Source: Bacteroidales bacterium UBA1199 (GTDB taxonomy: Bacteria; Bacteroidota; Bacteroidia; Bacteroidales; UBA932). From it: a stretch of DNA of 48,404 bases. The translations under genes were made by a program, and so were the position numbers. Every line of letters starts with the position of its first letter. Position 1 is the stretch's first letter. This document shows, in pieces, positions 16,089 to 24,363 of this stretch. Location of the stretch: NCBI GenBank assembly GCA_002309795.1, contig DBXZ01000027.1, positions 60,915 to 109,318 on the forward strand, read 5' to 3'. The notes below the pieces were generated by a model, which searched no databases, was not told where the DNA came from, and was given only the letters and a program-made list of their open reading frames with translations.

Positions 16089-17345
16089 CTATTCCACGAA
16101 CTTGAAGATTTCCTTACCGTCGAAATCCCCGCTGCCCCAGACGCAGACACTCAGGCCCTGCAGCAGTCCGCAGATAAAGGGCTGGTTCGTTCTGTCTTCC
16201 GCCATGAAACCGAAGTCGTGGTTCATGATGACGAGGGGTTCATACTTGAAGGCGCCGAAATAGTCCTCACCCGTCCCCTGTTCATTGGAAGGGTCGACCG
16301 GAATCCATCCGTAGCCCGGCATATAGAATTCAGCACGGACATGCGAATACCCGTCGGGATCCGGGGCCTTCATGACAATGGGCCGGGCAGGAATGCCTGA
16401 GGCACGCATCAGCGACATCCAGACAGCATGCTGGTTACCACAGTCACCGCTCATCCGGTTCAGGATATCGTTGATGGAATTGGGACCGTCGTAAATCCCG
16501 TAAGTAATATTGTCCATCACCCAGTTGTAGCAGAGGCGGGCAAATTCAATCCGTTTTCCGTCGGACTCTTCCCAAAGGGTTTGTGAAACCTGGACAATAC
16601 GGCTGTCCTGCGGATCTATCATAAAGGAGCCGTCATCATCTCGTATCTGGGCCGTATAGCGTTTATAGTCGGCTGAGGCCTTGTCGTAGGGGATGTTTCG
16701 GTCGACAATCCGGTCAAAATCGACACGGACGTCATAGTAATCCACCGTAAAGGTCTGTTGGATAAAGGGCTCCCCGGAGGCAGGGAAGACGCCGCTACGG
16801 TCGTCGAGCAGGTATTTTACGCCGTCGCGCGAAGTTTTCAGCTGGGCGGTCCCGTAAGACTGGTCCCGGACGACCTGGTATTCGGAAGTCTCCGGATAGG
16901 GCATCAGCAACCGCGAACGGGACATGTGGGCGGAACTGTTATATATCCAGCTGAATGACCAGAATACCTTTTTGGTCTGCAGGAAGGTTTTATTGTAAAT
17001 GTTCGGGTTTTGCCTGATGGTCAATTGACTGGTCTTCGATTCCGACGAAAGAGTCAGCACCGCATCCCGGACCTGCGCGCTTTCGTTGGGTTCCGTAGTC
17101 AGTCTGATCTTGTATTTCCCGGCTTTTCCTTCGGACGGCCTCACCGACAGCCAGGGCTGGCTGGAAGTAATTGTCCAGGATTCGTCCCATTTCAAAACAA
17201 GTTCCACCGTACCTCCGGCCGGCAAGGCCGTGGCAGGATCGTTCACCGGATAATCCGACAGGGAGAACTCGGACTCAGGAAGGTCTTCGCCGGTGCAGGC
17301 CGCCAAAAGCAGGGCGGCGAGAAAAAATGCAAGCGTCTTTTTCAT
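16089..17345 (-). CDS. BACON-transglutaminase lipoprotein
   Basis: A 418-residue protein with signal peptide and lipobox at Cys17 (LLAAC). Residues about 31-114 form a BACON domain (WTITSSQPWLSVRPSEGKAG, then LTTEPNES, VLTLSSES, LTIRQNP). The C-terminal part is a transglutaminase-like papain-fold domain with the catalytic triad Cys302 (SGDCGNQHAVW), His335 (YSHVRAEF) and Asp351 (IPVDPSNE). Such proteins cleave or cross-link peptides in the periplasm or on the surface. I chose the ATG at 17345, 14 bases after the VanX-like gene, because it gives a clean signal peptide. It is the last gene of the long minus-strand unit. Confidence 0.9.
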   Translation of the reverse strand: MKKTLAFFLAALLLAACTGEDLPESEFSLSDYPVNDPATALPAGGTVELVLKWDESWTITSSQPWLSVRPSEGKAGKYKIRLTTEPNESAQVRDAVLTLSSESKTSQLTIRQNPNIYNKTFLQTKKVFWSFSWIYNSSAHMSRSRLLMPYPETSEYQVVRDQSYGTAQLKTSRDGVKYLLDDRSGVFPASGEPFIQQTFTVDYYDVRVDFDRIVDRNIPYDKASADYKRYTAQIRDDDGSFMIDPQDSRIVQVSQTLWEESDGKRIEFARLCYNWVMDNITYGIYDGPNSINDILNRMSGDCGNQHAVWMSLMRASGIPARPIVMKAPDPDGYSHVRAEFYMPGYGWIPVDPSNEQGTGEDYFGAFKYEPLVIMNHDFGFMAEDRTNQPFICGLLQGLSVCVWGSGDFDGKEIFKFVE

Positions 17346-17359
17346 CGCGACATAATCAA

Positions 17360-18043
17360 TTAATCGATAACCTTCAGTTTTTCGCGGGCTTCGGAAGCGG
17401 GCATCAGGTTGAAGTGCCACCACTCGGAGGCGATGGGCAGCAGCCCCTGGTCGGTCATCACTTTGCGCAGGAGGAGACGGTTCTCGTATTCGCGCTGGGT
17501 GATGCGGCCCTTGGCCAGCAGTTCCTGCTCGATGTCGGTGCGGGCTTCGTCGCCGAAGAAATCGTATTCGGAACCCATCTGGAAAGCAGCGCCGGTACAG
17601 TCAATGATGGCGACATCCACCGCCGCGCCGTAGTTGTGCAGGCCATTGCCCTTGTAGGGGTTGGCCACGAACTCTTCGCCCGGCGTGCCTACCACCGAAT
17701 CCCACATCTCTTTCTGGATGCTGATGGGGCGGGCGGCATCGTAGATAATCAGGTTGGCGGTTGCGCGGAGCGACTTCAGTTCTTTTGCGGCAGCCACCAC
17801 TTTTTCAGCCAGTTCCGGCCGCATGAAGGCCTTGGTAAAGCCGTGGTAGAGCTGGTGGCCCATAAAGTTGTAGGGGTCCGCGTAAACGAGATGCACAGCG
17901 ATGGTCGAATCCAGGTCATGGATGTCAATCAGGCCGGCAGCGCGCATCTCAGCCTCCTTGGGCGTGTCGTTCGGGCCATTCTGCCGGCACGCAGTCAGCG
18001 CGAAAACAAGCAGCAGGGAGAGCGCGAAGATTGTCCTTTTCAT
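17360..18043 (-). CDS. VanX-type D-Ala-D-Ala dipeptidase lipoprotein
   Basis: A 227-residue M15D metallopeptidase with lipobox at Cys19 (LTAC). Zinc and catalytic residues are visible: His136 and Asp143 (GLHNYGAAVDVAI), Glu207 and His210 (EWWHF), and the substrate-binding Arg105 (YDAARP). It hydrolyses D-Ala-D-Ala. The lipid anchor places it in the periplasm, where it would act on released or salvage dipeptide rather than on the cytosolic pool that VanX depletes in resistant Gram-positives; no vanH, vanA or vanRS neighbours exist, so a resistance role is unlikely. It follows the STAS gene by 8 bases. Confidence 0.92.
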   Translation of the reverse strand: MKRTIFALSLLLVFALTACRQNGPNDTPKEAEMRAAGLIDIHDLDSTIAVHLVYADPYNFMGHQLYHGFTKAFMRPELAEKVVAAAKELKSLRATANLIIYDAARPISIQKEMWDSVVGTPGEEFVANPYKGNGLHNYGAAVDVAIIDCTGAAFQMGSEYDFFGDEARTDIEQELLAKGRITQREYENRLLLRKVMTDQGLLPIASEWWHFNLMPASEAREKLKVID

Positions 18044-18051
18044 ATCTTACC

Positions 18052-18354
18052 TTATTGAATATCAAACAGGTTCAGGAACCCGGTCATCATAAAGACGCTG
18101 CGGATGGCGTCGCTGATGTCGCGGACAATAACCTTTCCGCCCTTTTCCGCCGCAGCCTTGCGGAGCGTCAGGAAAATCCGGAGACCGGAACTGGAGATAT
18201 AGGTGAGTTCTTTGCAGTCCATGACAATCGTGCCGTCGGCAAGTTGCACCAGCATTTCCACATCTTTGGCGATATCTTGCGCAGCCGGCGTATCGAGACG
18301 GCCGGCGAGATGGACCAATACTTCGTTCTCTTGCTTTTTAATACTGATTTCCAT
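18052..18354 (-). CDS. STAS-domain anti-sigma-factor antagonist
   Basis: A 100-residue single STAS domain. The phosphorylation motif YISSSGLRIF places the likely phospho-acceptor at Ser56, equivalent to the conserved serine before Gly-Leu in SpoIIAA and RsbV. The start lies 4 bases after the stop of the Cache-SpoIIE-HATPase gene, whose kinase and phosphatase domains are the obvious partners that would switch Ser56 between forms. No sigma factor or other obvious downstream target lies next to it, so the output partner is unknown. Confidence 0.93.
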   Translation of the reverse strand: MEISIKKQENEVLVHLAGRLDTPAAQDIAKDVEMLVQLADGTIVMDCKELTYISSSGLRIFLTLRKAAAEKGGKVIVRDISDAIRSVFMMTGFLNLFDIQ

Positions 18355-18358
18355 AGGG

Positions 18359-20554
18359 TTATATATTTTTTATCATTGTCAGAATATTTCTGTCTCCGCG
18401 ACGTTCATAGGATATTTCGTCCATGATGGTACGGACCAGGTGGATGCCCAGGCCGCCGATCGGGCGCTCGTCCAGGCCGGCATCGGGATTGACGTCGGGC
18501 GCTGCGGTAGGATCGAAAGGCTTGCCGTTGTCTGAGAGAATGAACGTCAGAGTTCCGGCCGCCGGTATCGCTTCGATCTCCACGGTGCCCTGCGTTCCCT
18601 CCGGATAGGCATAGAGCATCACGTTGGAGACCGCCTCTTCCAGTGCCAGGTTCAGGTTCATGGCTGTATCGGCGGGCAGTTGCTGCGCTTCGGCCACCGA
18701 ATCCACGAACTCTGCAAGTGCCGGGATTTCATGGATGTCGTTGTGAAGGACGACTTTACGTGTATTCCCACTCTCCTCGGGCCTGCCCAGATAATGGATA
18801 AAGAGCATCGTAAGATCGTCGCTCTGGGGCGCCTCGCCCACGTAATCTGCCACGGCCCTTTTGATGTTCTCCAGATGGGCATCCGAAGGCTTGCGCCCGC
18901 GCAGCGTCGCGCAGATGCGTTCCTCGCCGAACTGCTCGTGGGCAAGGTTCTCCGCCTCCGTGAGGCCGTCGGTATAGAGGAACAGCGCATCGTCGTAGCA
19001 GAGGGCCATCTCCTGCTCGCAGAAGTTCATCCCGCCGATGATGCCCAACGGCAGGTTGGGCTGCACGGGCAGCGGCTTGATGGCGTCGGTCAGCGTGAAG
19101 GGGGCGTTGTGGCCGGCATTGCAGTAGCGCAGATGTCCGGTTTTCAAATCCAGCACGCCGCAGAAGAAGGTGACGAACATATTGCTTTCGTTCATGTCCG
19201 CCATGCTGTCGTTCATGGACGACACGATCTTTTGCGGAGAATCTTCGTGCGCGGAGACGGTCCGGAACATCGTCCGGGTCACGGCCATCACCAGGGAGGC
19301 CGGGATGCCCTTGCCGCTCACGTCGCCCACGCAGAAGAAGAGCTTTTCGTCGCGGATGTAAAAGTCATACAGGTCGCCCCCTACCTCCTTGGCGGGGACG
19401 ATGGTAGCCGACATATCCAAATCGTTCCGTTCCGGGAAGGGCGGGAAGATCTTGGGAACCATCGACATCTGGATATTGCTGGCAATCTGCAGTTCGCGGG
19501 CCATCTTGTCTTTCCGCTCGTTAAGCTTGCGGTAACGGATCTGGCTGCGGGCCATCGACCAGAGGATAAAGAGCAGCATCGCCACGCCGATCACCTGCAG
19601 CAGGAAGACCATCTTGCCTACCCGGCGGAGGCCGCCGTAAATCTCCTCTTCGGGAATGACGATCGACATGGACCATCCGGTCCGCTCCACAGGAGCGAAA
19701 AAGACCGAACTACGTCTGTCCCTGTAGGTTACCGTCATATTGCCGGCGTTCCCCGCTAGCATCTGCCGGCTCAGGTCGCCAAGGGTGGCGGTATCCTGAG
19801 AATCCATCCGGGAGACGACTTCCCCTACAGTCTGCTGCATCACGAGCGACGAGTCCGGACAGACCATGATCCGGCCGCTGCGGCTGATCATCATGCTGTA
19901 GGCGCTCGGGTAAACCTTGACGCTGCCCACGAGGTCCGTCAGCCAGTCCAGCGACATGTCGGCGGTCAGCACGGCGGCCGTGCGGCCGAACCGGTCCTTG
20001 ATGGGGAGAGAATAGGTGGTCATCAGCATCTCGCCGCCACCAATATCTATATAGGGCTCCGACCAATAGCCGGTGTCGAGTTCAATTGGCTTTACGAACC
20101 ACTCCTGCGAAGGGTAATCGTATTCTTCGGTGGCCAGCGAACGGAACAGCGTATTACCGTCCGGGCCTACGCAGACATAGGGTGAAAACAATTTGTGCTT
20201 CCGGTTGTAACCGGGAACCAGGGCCACGGTGGAGCCCACCACGACGGGGTTTTCCTCCACGATGCGCTGCGCCACGCGAAACAGGCTGTCCGGATAGTCA
20301 AGCGCCCACTGGGTAATCCAAACGCTGTTGCGGACGGCCGCCTCGGTCTGGTTGACTACATCCATAATCCGGTTGCGGGTGGCTTCCATCTGGTTTTCCG
20401 CCCGCAGGGAGGCCTCCCGCCGGATCTCCTTCTGGGAGTAGATGAACTGCACGAGCGAAGTCGCCTCCAGGGTCAGGGCGGCCACAATCACCAGCAGCAG
20501 CCCCTGCCCGACCGATCGCCTCAGTTGCCTCTTTTCTGTGGTTGCTTTTTTCAT
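18359..20554 (-). CDS. Cache sensor-SpoIIE phosphatase-HATPase signalling protein
   Basis: A 731-residue inner membrane protein. A first membrane helix (about 17-38) and a second (about 315-334) enclose a periplasmic double-Cache-like sensor (about 45-305; YPSQEWFVKPIEL, WSEPYIDIGGGEMLMTTYSLPI). A short linker helix follows, then a PP2C/SpoIIE phosphatase (about 380-587) with metal ligands in GGDLYDF (392-398), GDVSGKG (410-416), TDG (528-530) and SDDLT (578-582). The C-terminus is a GHKL kinase of the RsbW type (about 605-731) with N-box LALEEAVSN (636-644), DNGKPFD and GGLGIHLV (700-707). Phosphatase and anti-sigma-type kinase are thus on one chain, next to their likely STAS substrate. The first codons overlap the previous gene by 4 bases. 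Confidence 0.94.
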   Translation of the reverse strand: MKKATTEKRQLRRSVGQGLLLVIVAALTLEATSLVQFIYSQKEIRREASLRAENQMEATRNRIMDVVNQTEAAVRNSVWITQWALDYPDSLFRVAQRIVEENPVVVGSTVALVPGYNRKHKLFSPYVCVGPDGNTLFRSLATEEYDYPSQEWFVKPIELDTGYWSEPYIDIGGGEMLMTTYSLPIKDRFGRTAAVLTADMSLDWLTDLVGSVKVYPSAYSMMISRSGRIMVCPDSSLVMQQTVGEVVSRMDSQDTATLGDLSRQMLAGNAGNMTVTYRDRRSSVFFAPVERTGWSMSIVIPEEEIYGGLRRVGKMVFLLQVIGVAMLLFILWSMARSQIRYRKLNERKDKMARELQIASNIQMSMVPKIFPPFPERNDLDMSATIVPAKEVGGDLYDFYIRDEKLFFCVGDVSGKGIPASLVMAVTRTMFRTVSAHEDSPQKIVSSMNDSMADMNESNMFVTFFCGVLDLKTGHLRYCNAGHNAPFTLTDAIKPLPVQPNLPLGIIGGMNFCEQEMALCYDDALFLYTDGLTEAENLAHEQFGEERICATLRGRKPSDAHLENIKRAVADYVGEAPQSDDLTMLFIHYLGRPEESGNTRKVVLHNDIHEIPALAEFVDSVAEAQQLPADTAMNLNLALEEAVSNVMLYAYPEGTQGTVEIEAIPAAGTLTFILSDNGKPFDPTAAPDVNPDAGLDERPIGGLGIHLVRTIMDEISYERRGDRNILTMIKNI

Positions 20555-21381
20555 AAGACGTTGGCAAGCGCATCACGGAAGACCGGCATCGGCTGATTCA
20601 TGTCACGCTCGATGATCAGGGTTTTGAGACCGGCAAAAGGCCGGATTTCAGCTTCAATATCGGCCAGCGGGCGGTCCGCACCGAAGTAAGCCGGCGCGAA
20701 CTTGCGCCAGAACTCGATGGCAAGGGCCTTGGACATATGGAACGTCTCCTGGATAAAAGGTTCCGGACTGAGGTTGCAGCAGAGGTAGACCATCGCCACG
20801 TCGAAGAGATGGTTGCCATAGCAGAAATCACCCAGATCGATGAAGTAGCGCTTCTCGCCCACAAAAATGGCGTTGCTGTACTGCAGGTCGCCGTGGATGG
20901 CCGTATCTTCATCCGGCGTGTCCGCGATGAAGCGGGCAATCCTCTCTTTCTCCTCTTTCTTGAAGAAAGGATTCCCGGCCAGCAGCCGGTAGTAGCGGTC
21001 CTTCACATTTTCAAAGAGTTTCGTATCCACGTGAGTCGCGTGAAGTTTCAGGCACATCGCAGCGAATTCCTCGGCGAACTGCTGAATCTTTTCCGGATTG
21101 TCGGCCGTGGCGCGGGAGTAGGACTTCTTTCCCACGATGCGGTGGAAGCGGATGCCGTAGCGGCCGTCTTCGGTTACCACATATTCACCGGGTTCCGGCG
21201 TCGGGATGCCCATATCATAAACCTTGCGCGCCAGCAGCATCTCGTCGAGCGGCTGCTGAATCTTGCCCGGGAAATAGAGTTTCAACATCACCGACGGGTC
21301 GGTCTTGTGGTCGTAGCTCTCGCCGTTCGCACCGCCGCCGGAGAGAACATAATCGTCCAGAGTGATTTTAATCGGGTCCAT
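20551..21381 (-). CDS. APH-fold kinase of the TIGR02172 type
   Basis: A 276-residue aminoglycoside-phosphotransferase-fold protein. The N-lobe carries a Gly-rich stretch LSGGGANGESY and VMLKLYF with the ATP lysine (about residue 34). The catalytic loop HGDLQYSN (163-170, Asp165 and Asn170) and metal-binding IDLGDF (Asp182) are intact, so it should be active. The family acts on small molecules or proteins, and these homologues (TIGR02172) often sit in signalling neighbourhoods; antibiotic resistance is not indicated. It starts right after the HD-hydrolase gene and overlaps the SpoIIE gene by 4 bases, so it is part of the signalling operon, substrate unknown. Confidence 0.85.
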   Translation of the reverse strand: MDPIKITLDDYVLSGGGANGESYDHKTDPSVMLKLYFPGKIQQPLDEMLLARKVYDMGIPTPEPGEYVVTEDGRYGIRFHRIVGKKSYSRATADNPEKIQQFAEEFAAMCLKLHATHVDTKLFENVKDRYYRLLAGNPFFKKEEKERIARFIADTPDEDTAIHGDLQYSNAIFVGEKRYFIDLGDFCYGNHLFDVAMVYLCCNLSPEPFIQETFHMSKALAIEFWRKFAPAYFGADRPLADIEAEIRPFAGLKTLIIERDMNQPMPVFRDALANVL

Positions 21382-21960
21382 CTATTTGGAAAATACTTGG
21401 TTAATCAATTGTTCGAATTCCTGGAAGGCGAAAGTTCCCTCCAGTTCACGGAGTGCGTCGGCAAGTCCGCGGTAATGCCATTCGTGCTCTTTGCGGTCTT
21501 TCACGTGGAAGATGTTCCACAAAGCGTCTCCCTTCACGGCATAGTCGCGTGCGATGGCGCGCATATTGGAAAGTTTGTCGCCGAGAGCCACCATTTTGGC
21601 ATCGTGGCTCGCCCTCTTCAGCCGGTCGATGGCGGCCTGCTTGCGGGCATGCCAGCTCTCTTCCTCCGAGACCCCTGCGGGCATCTCATCGCTTTCTGCG
21701 GCCACCAGAGCGGCAATACGTTCGCCGAATTCGGCCCGAATCTGCTCCACCGTCACATCGGTATCTTCCACCGTGTCGTGAAGGGCGGCGGCTGCCAGCA
21801 GTTCCTGGTCCGGAGTCATGGTCGCCACGATTTCCACCGCTTCCATCGGGTGCACGATGTAGGGATAGCCCTTCCCGCGGCGTTCCGTCCCGGCATGGGC
21901 GCGTACCGCGAAAATGATGGCGCTATCCAGCAGGTTTGTATCCAACGGTTTATTAGCCAT
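21382..21960 (-). CDS. MESH1-like small alarmone hydrolase (HD domain)
   Basis: A 192-residue HD-domain protein resembling the hydrolase half of SpoT and stand-alone MESH1. Metal-binding and catalytic residues are visible: His37 (YIVHPMEAV), His61 and Asp62 with Glu65 and Asp66 (ALHDTVEDTD), and Asp128 with Asn132 (GDKLSNMR). It should remove the 3' pyrophosphate from (p)ppGpp using Mn2+. No synthetase domain is attached; the gene upstream codes that half. The two genes are 3 bases apart and the APH-fold gene follows immediately. Confidence 0.88.
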   Translation of the reverse strand: MANKPLDTNLLDSAIIFAVRAHAGTERRGKGYPYIVHPMEAVEIVATMTPDQELLAAAALHDTVEDTDVTVEQIRAEFGERIAALVAAESDEMPAGVSEEESWHARKQAAIDRLKRASHDAKMVALGDKLSNMRAIARDYAVKGDALWNIFHVKDRKEHEWHYRGLADALRELEGTFAFQEFEQLINQVFSK

Positions 21961-21963
21961 AAA

Positions 21964-23061
21964 CTATTGATTCATAAAAGGTAAATCTTTTGTCTGCTCC
22001 AACAGGAAACCGGCCATCGCATCGTTGCTTTCCGAAGGGCCGTTGAGCGTGTCAAGCATAAAGCGGAGACCGGCCCGGCCGCCGCCGTTCTTGAGGATAT
22101 AGGCGGTGCAGAGGTTCTGCGGAGCAAGCGCGGACGAAAGAATATCGATATCGGTGAGTCCGATCTGGAAGCAGGCTATCTGGTATGCCGCCTCGGAGTA
22201 ATTCTGTACCATGGCGGCAATCTCGCCCAAAGTCTTGAATCCCATCCCCACGAAAAGCGGGAGGAAGCGGGAGAGATCCACCTCCTGAATCTCCGCCTGG
22301 TTGAGCGAAGCAATCCGGCGGGTGAGCGCGTCGAAGGGCCTTATTGTCAAATAACTGCGGAAGGAATCGCCGTCGAGCGAAACCTCTTCCAGATTGCCGG
22401 AGGCGACCAGGTTCTGGACGTGGCGGCGGTAATCGGAGATTTCGCGGCGGATGCGGCTGAACTCATCGTCCACCAGTTCCAGCATGCCGGCCAGCCGGCT
22501 GAGGTTGCGCAAATACACGCGGGGAATCTCCACGCCGCTTTTGTAGCCGGTGTCGTGATTCATGTTGGCCCATGCGTGCTGCAGCACGGTGCGCATCTGA
22601 ACTTCGAACCGGATCCGGTTGACTTCCGGATGGCTGGGATCGTGGAAAGCGGATTCGGGAATCCGGCAGATATAATGCAGGGAGAGATAGCCGAAACTGT
22701 CTATCTCGTGCGCCTTGCGCTTGTCAACGGAATTTTCCCAGTCGATTTCGAACAGGCGCTCCAGGACGGAGGCAACCTTGTCCACGTCGTCATTGTAAAA
22801 AGTGATCACGCGGAACCCGACCAGGTCGGTAATATCCAGGATATCGTGGTATTTACCGCCTTTTCGCTGAATCTTCCCGGCGAGGGAGGACTCCTCCTTG
22901 ACACGGTGTTCCAGCGCGGCCACGATAATGCCTGCTTCAGCAAAAAAGTCCTTGAGTTTCTGGGGAATCACTTCAGAGAGTTTCTCCAGGACCGGCCGCA
23001 GGGTGCGGAACTGAGCTAGCAAAGCCTCTCTCTGCGGATCAAGAGTAGGATGGGTGGACAT
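21964..23061 (-). CDS. RelA/SpoT-domain (p)ppGpp synthetase with extra C-terminal domain
   Basis: A 365-residue protein with a RelA_SpoT synthetase domain at about residues 25-200. Diagnostic residues are intact: basic cluster Lys63, Arg66, Lys67; DITDLVGFRVI (76-86); GYLSLHY (124-130); and FEVQMRTVLQHAWA (152-165) with Glu153, Gln155 and His162. It transfers pyrophosphate from ATP to GDP or GTP. Residues about 205-365 are a helical domain I do not recognise; it lacks the TGS and ACT domains of long RelA. With the HD hydrolase encoded next it forms a split alarmone pair. The start is 42 bases after galK; only a poor -7 box (ATAATTTG, 23091-23098) is seen, so read-through from galK is possible. 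Confidence 0.88.
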   Translation of the reverse strand: MSTHPTLDPQREALLAQFRTLRPVLEKLSEVIPQKLKDFFAEAGIIVAALEHRVKEESSLAGKIQRKGGKYHDILDITDLVGFRVITFYNDDVDKVASVLERLFEIDWENSVDKRKAHEIDSFGYLSLHYICRIPESAFHDPSHPEVNRIRFEVQMRTVLQHAWANMNHDTGYKSGVEIPRVYLRNLSRLAGMLELVDDEFSRIRREISDYRRHVQNLVASGNLEEVSLDGDSFRSYLTIRPFDALTRRIASLNQAEIQEVDLSRFLPLFVGMGFKTLGEIAAMVQNYSEAAYQIACFQIGLTDIDILSSALAPQNLCTAYILKNGGGRAGLRFMLDTLNGPSESNDAMAGFLLEQTKDLPFMNQ

Positions 23062-23103
23062 GCTTGTAGAGTAATATTCTGTAAAAATAGCAAATTATCT
23101 GTA

Positions 23104-24246
23104 TCAAAGCGCATGCGCGCCGTCGGAAATGACGACGGGATAGACTTTGGGGGCATGACCGAAGGCGGCGGAGAAACAGTTGCGGGCCGCAACCAGGAAA
23201 TCGTCGTACTTCTCCTCCGGGACCAGATTGATGGTGCAGCCGCCAAATCCGCCGCCCATCACGCGGGCGCCTGTGACGCCCTGCCTGCGGGCCAGTTTCA
23301 CCAGAAAATCAAGTTCAGGACAGCTGACCTCGTAGAGGCGGCTGAGTCCGTCGTGGGTCTCGTACATCCGCTCCCCTACCCGCAGATAATCACCTTTCTC
23401 GAGCGCCTCGCAGACATCCAGTACGCGAGCCTCTTCGCCAATCACATATTCTGCGCGGCGGAAATCCTCTTCCGGAATCTCTTCCCGAACCTCGTCGAGC
23501 CAGGGGCGTCTGGCATCGCTGAGGGACTCGACCTCCGGGTGCCGCTTGCGGATGGCGGCAGCGGCGTTTTCACAGGAGGCGCGGCGGCGGTTATAGGCCG
23601 ACGAGGCCAGCTCATGCTTGACGCAGGTGTCTATCAGGACAACGCGGTAGCCTTGCGGATTGAAGGGGAAATATTGATATTCCAGCGTTTTACAATTGAG
23701 ACGGATCAGCTGTCCGGCTTTTCCGAAACAGGAGGCGAACTGGTCCATGATGCCGCACTTGACGCCGCACCAGTTGTGTTCGGTCGCCTGGCCGATCCGA
23801 GCGAGGGTGAAGAGATCCAGTCCGCCAGCGAACAATTCATTCAGCGCAACGGCAAAAACACTCTCCAGCGCAGCCGACGAGGAAAGCCCGGCACCGAGCG
23901 GGACATCCCCGGCAAAGACGGTGTCGAATCCCTCCACCCGGCCACCCCGGTTTTGCATTTCCCGGCAGACGCCGAAGATGTACCGGGACCAGCGCGGAGA
24001 AGGTGCCTCTGCATCCGACAGGTTGAACTCCACCGACTCTGCATAGTCCAGTGAAAATGCCCGCACGCGGTCCGTTCCGTTGGGCCGGACAGCCGCCACG
24101 ATTACCTTGTCGATGGCGCCGGGTAGCACATAACCGCCGTTGTAGTCGGTGTGTTCACCGATCAGGTTTATTCTGCCGGCCGCTGACCAGCACCTGGCCT
24201 GGCCGCCGAAACGATTGGAAAACTCTGTGAGAATGCGCTTTTTCAT
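23104..24246 (-). CDS. galK: Galactokinase
   Basis: A 380-residue GHMP kinase. Family motifs are the sugar-binding GRINLIGEHTDYNGG (about 24-38), the ATP-loop GAGLSSSAALE (about 120-130) and the C-terminal VMGGGFGGCTINLV. It phosphorylates galactose to galactose-1-phosphate for the Leloir pathway; no galT or galE lies beside it. I chose the ATG at 24246; a TTG 9 bases upstream lies in the promoter box TATATTTG and is rejected. The promoter box is only 6 bases from the ATG, so the mRNA should be leaderless or nearly so. Confidence 0.96.
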   Translation of the reverse strand: MKKRILTEFSNRFGGQARCWSAAGRINLIGEHTDYNGGYVLPGAIDKVIVAAVRPNGTDRVRAFSLDYAESVEFNLSDAEAPSPRWSRYIFGVCREMQNRGGRVEGFDTVFAGDVPLGAGLSSSAALESVFAVALNELFAGGLDLFTLARIGQATEHNWCGVKCGIMDQFASCFGKAGQLIRLNCKTLEYQYFPFNPQGYRVVLIDTCVKHELASSAYNRRRASCENAAAAIRKRHPEVESLSDARRPWLDEVREEIPEEDFRRAEYVIGEEARVLDVCEALEKGDYLRVGERMYETHDGLSRLYEVSCPELDFLVKLARRQGVTGARVMGGGFGGCTINLVPEEKYDDFLVAARNCFSAAFGHAPKVYPVVISDGAHAL

Positions 24247-24252
24247 AACATA

Positions 24253-24260
24253 CAAATATA
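24253..24260 (-). promoter_or_regulatory. -7 box TATATTTG for galK
   Basis: An exact TAnnTTTG box 6 bases before the chosen galK ATG on the minus strand, without a -33 TTTG at the usual distance. Confidence 0.6.
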
Positions 24261-24363
24261 CAAAAAAAGCGCCTATCCGTTTGTTTACGTATACTTCCGT
24301 TTAGATTACGGCTGGTGACGAACATTTTTGCAGCTTGCGGCACAAACCCAAACCCGAAACGCC

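Noticed and set aside
17360..18043. VanX-like gene as a vancomycin resistance determinant
   Set aside because: It is a lipoprotein and no vanH, vanA or vanRS genes are nearby; Bacteroidota are also shielded from the drug by the outer membrane.
20551..21381. APH-fold gene as an aminoglycoside resistance gene
   Set aside because: It lacks resistance context and belongs to the TIGR02172-like group embedded in a signalling operon; no mobile element flanks it.
21497..21512. Near-palindrome resembling a ParB site (parS) in the alarmone hydrolase gene
   Set aside because: Two positions differ from the common core, the two halves mismatch, it lies about 15 kb from parAB and the bases encode conserved residues of the hydrolase.
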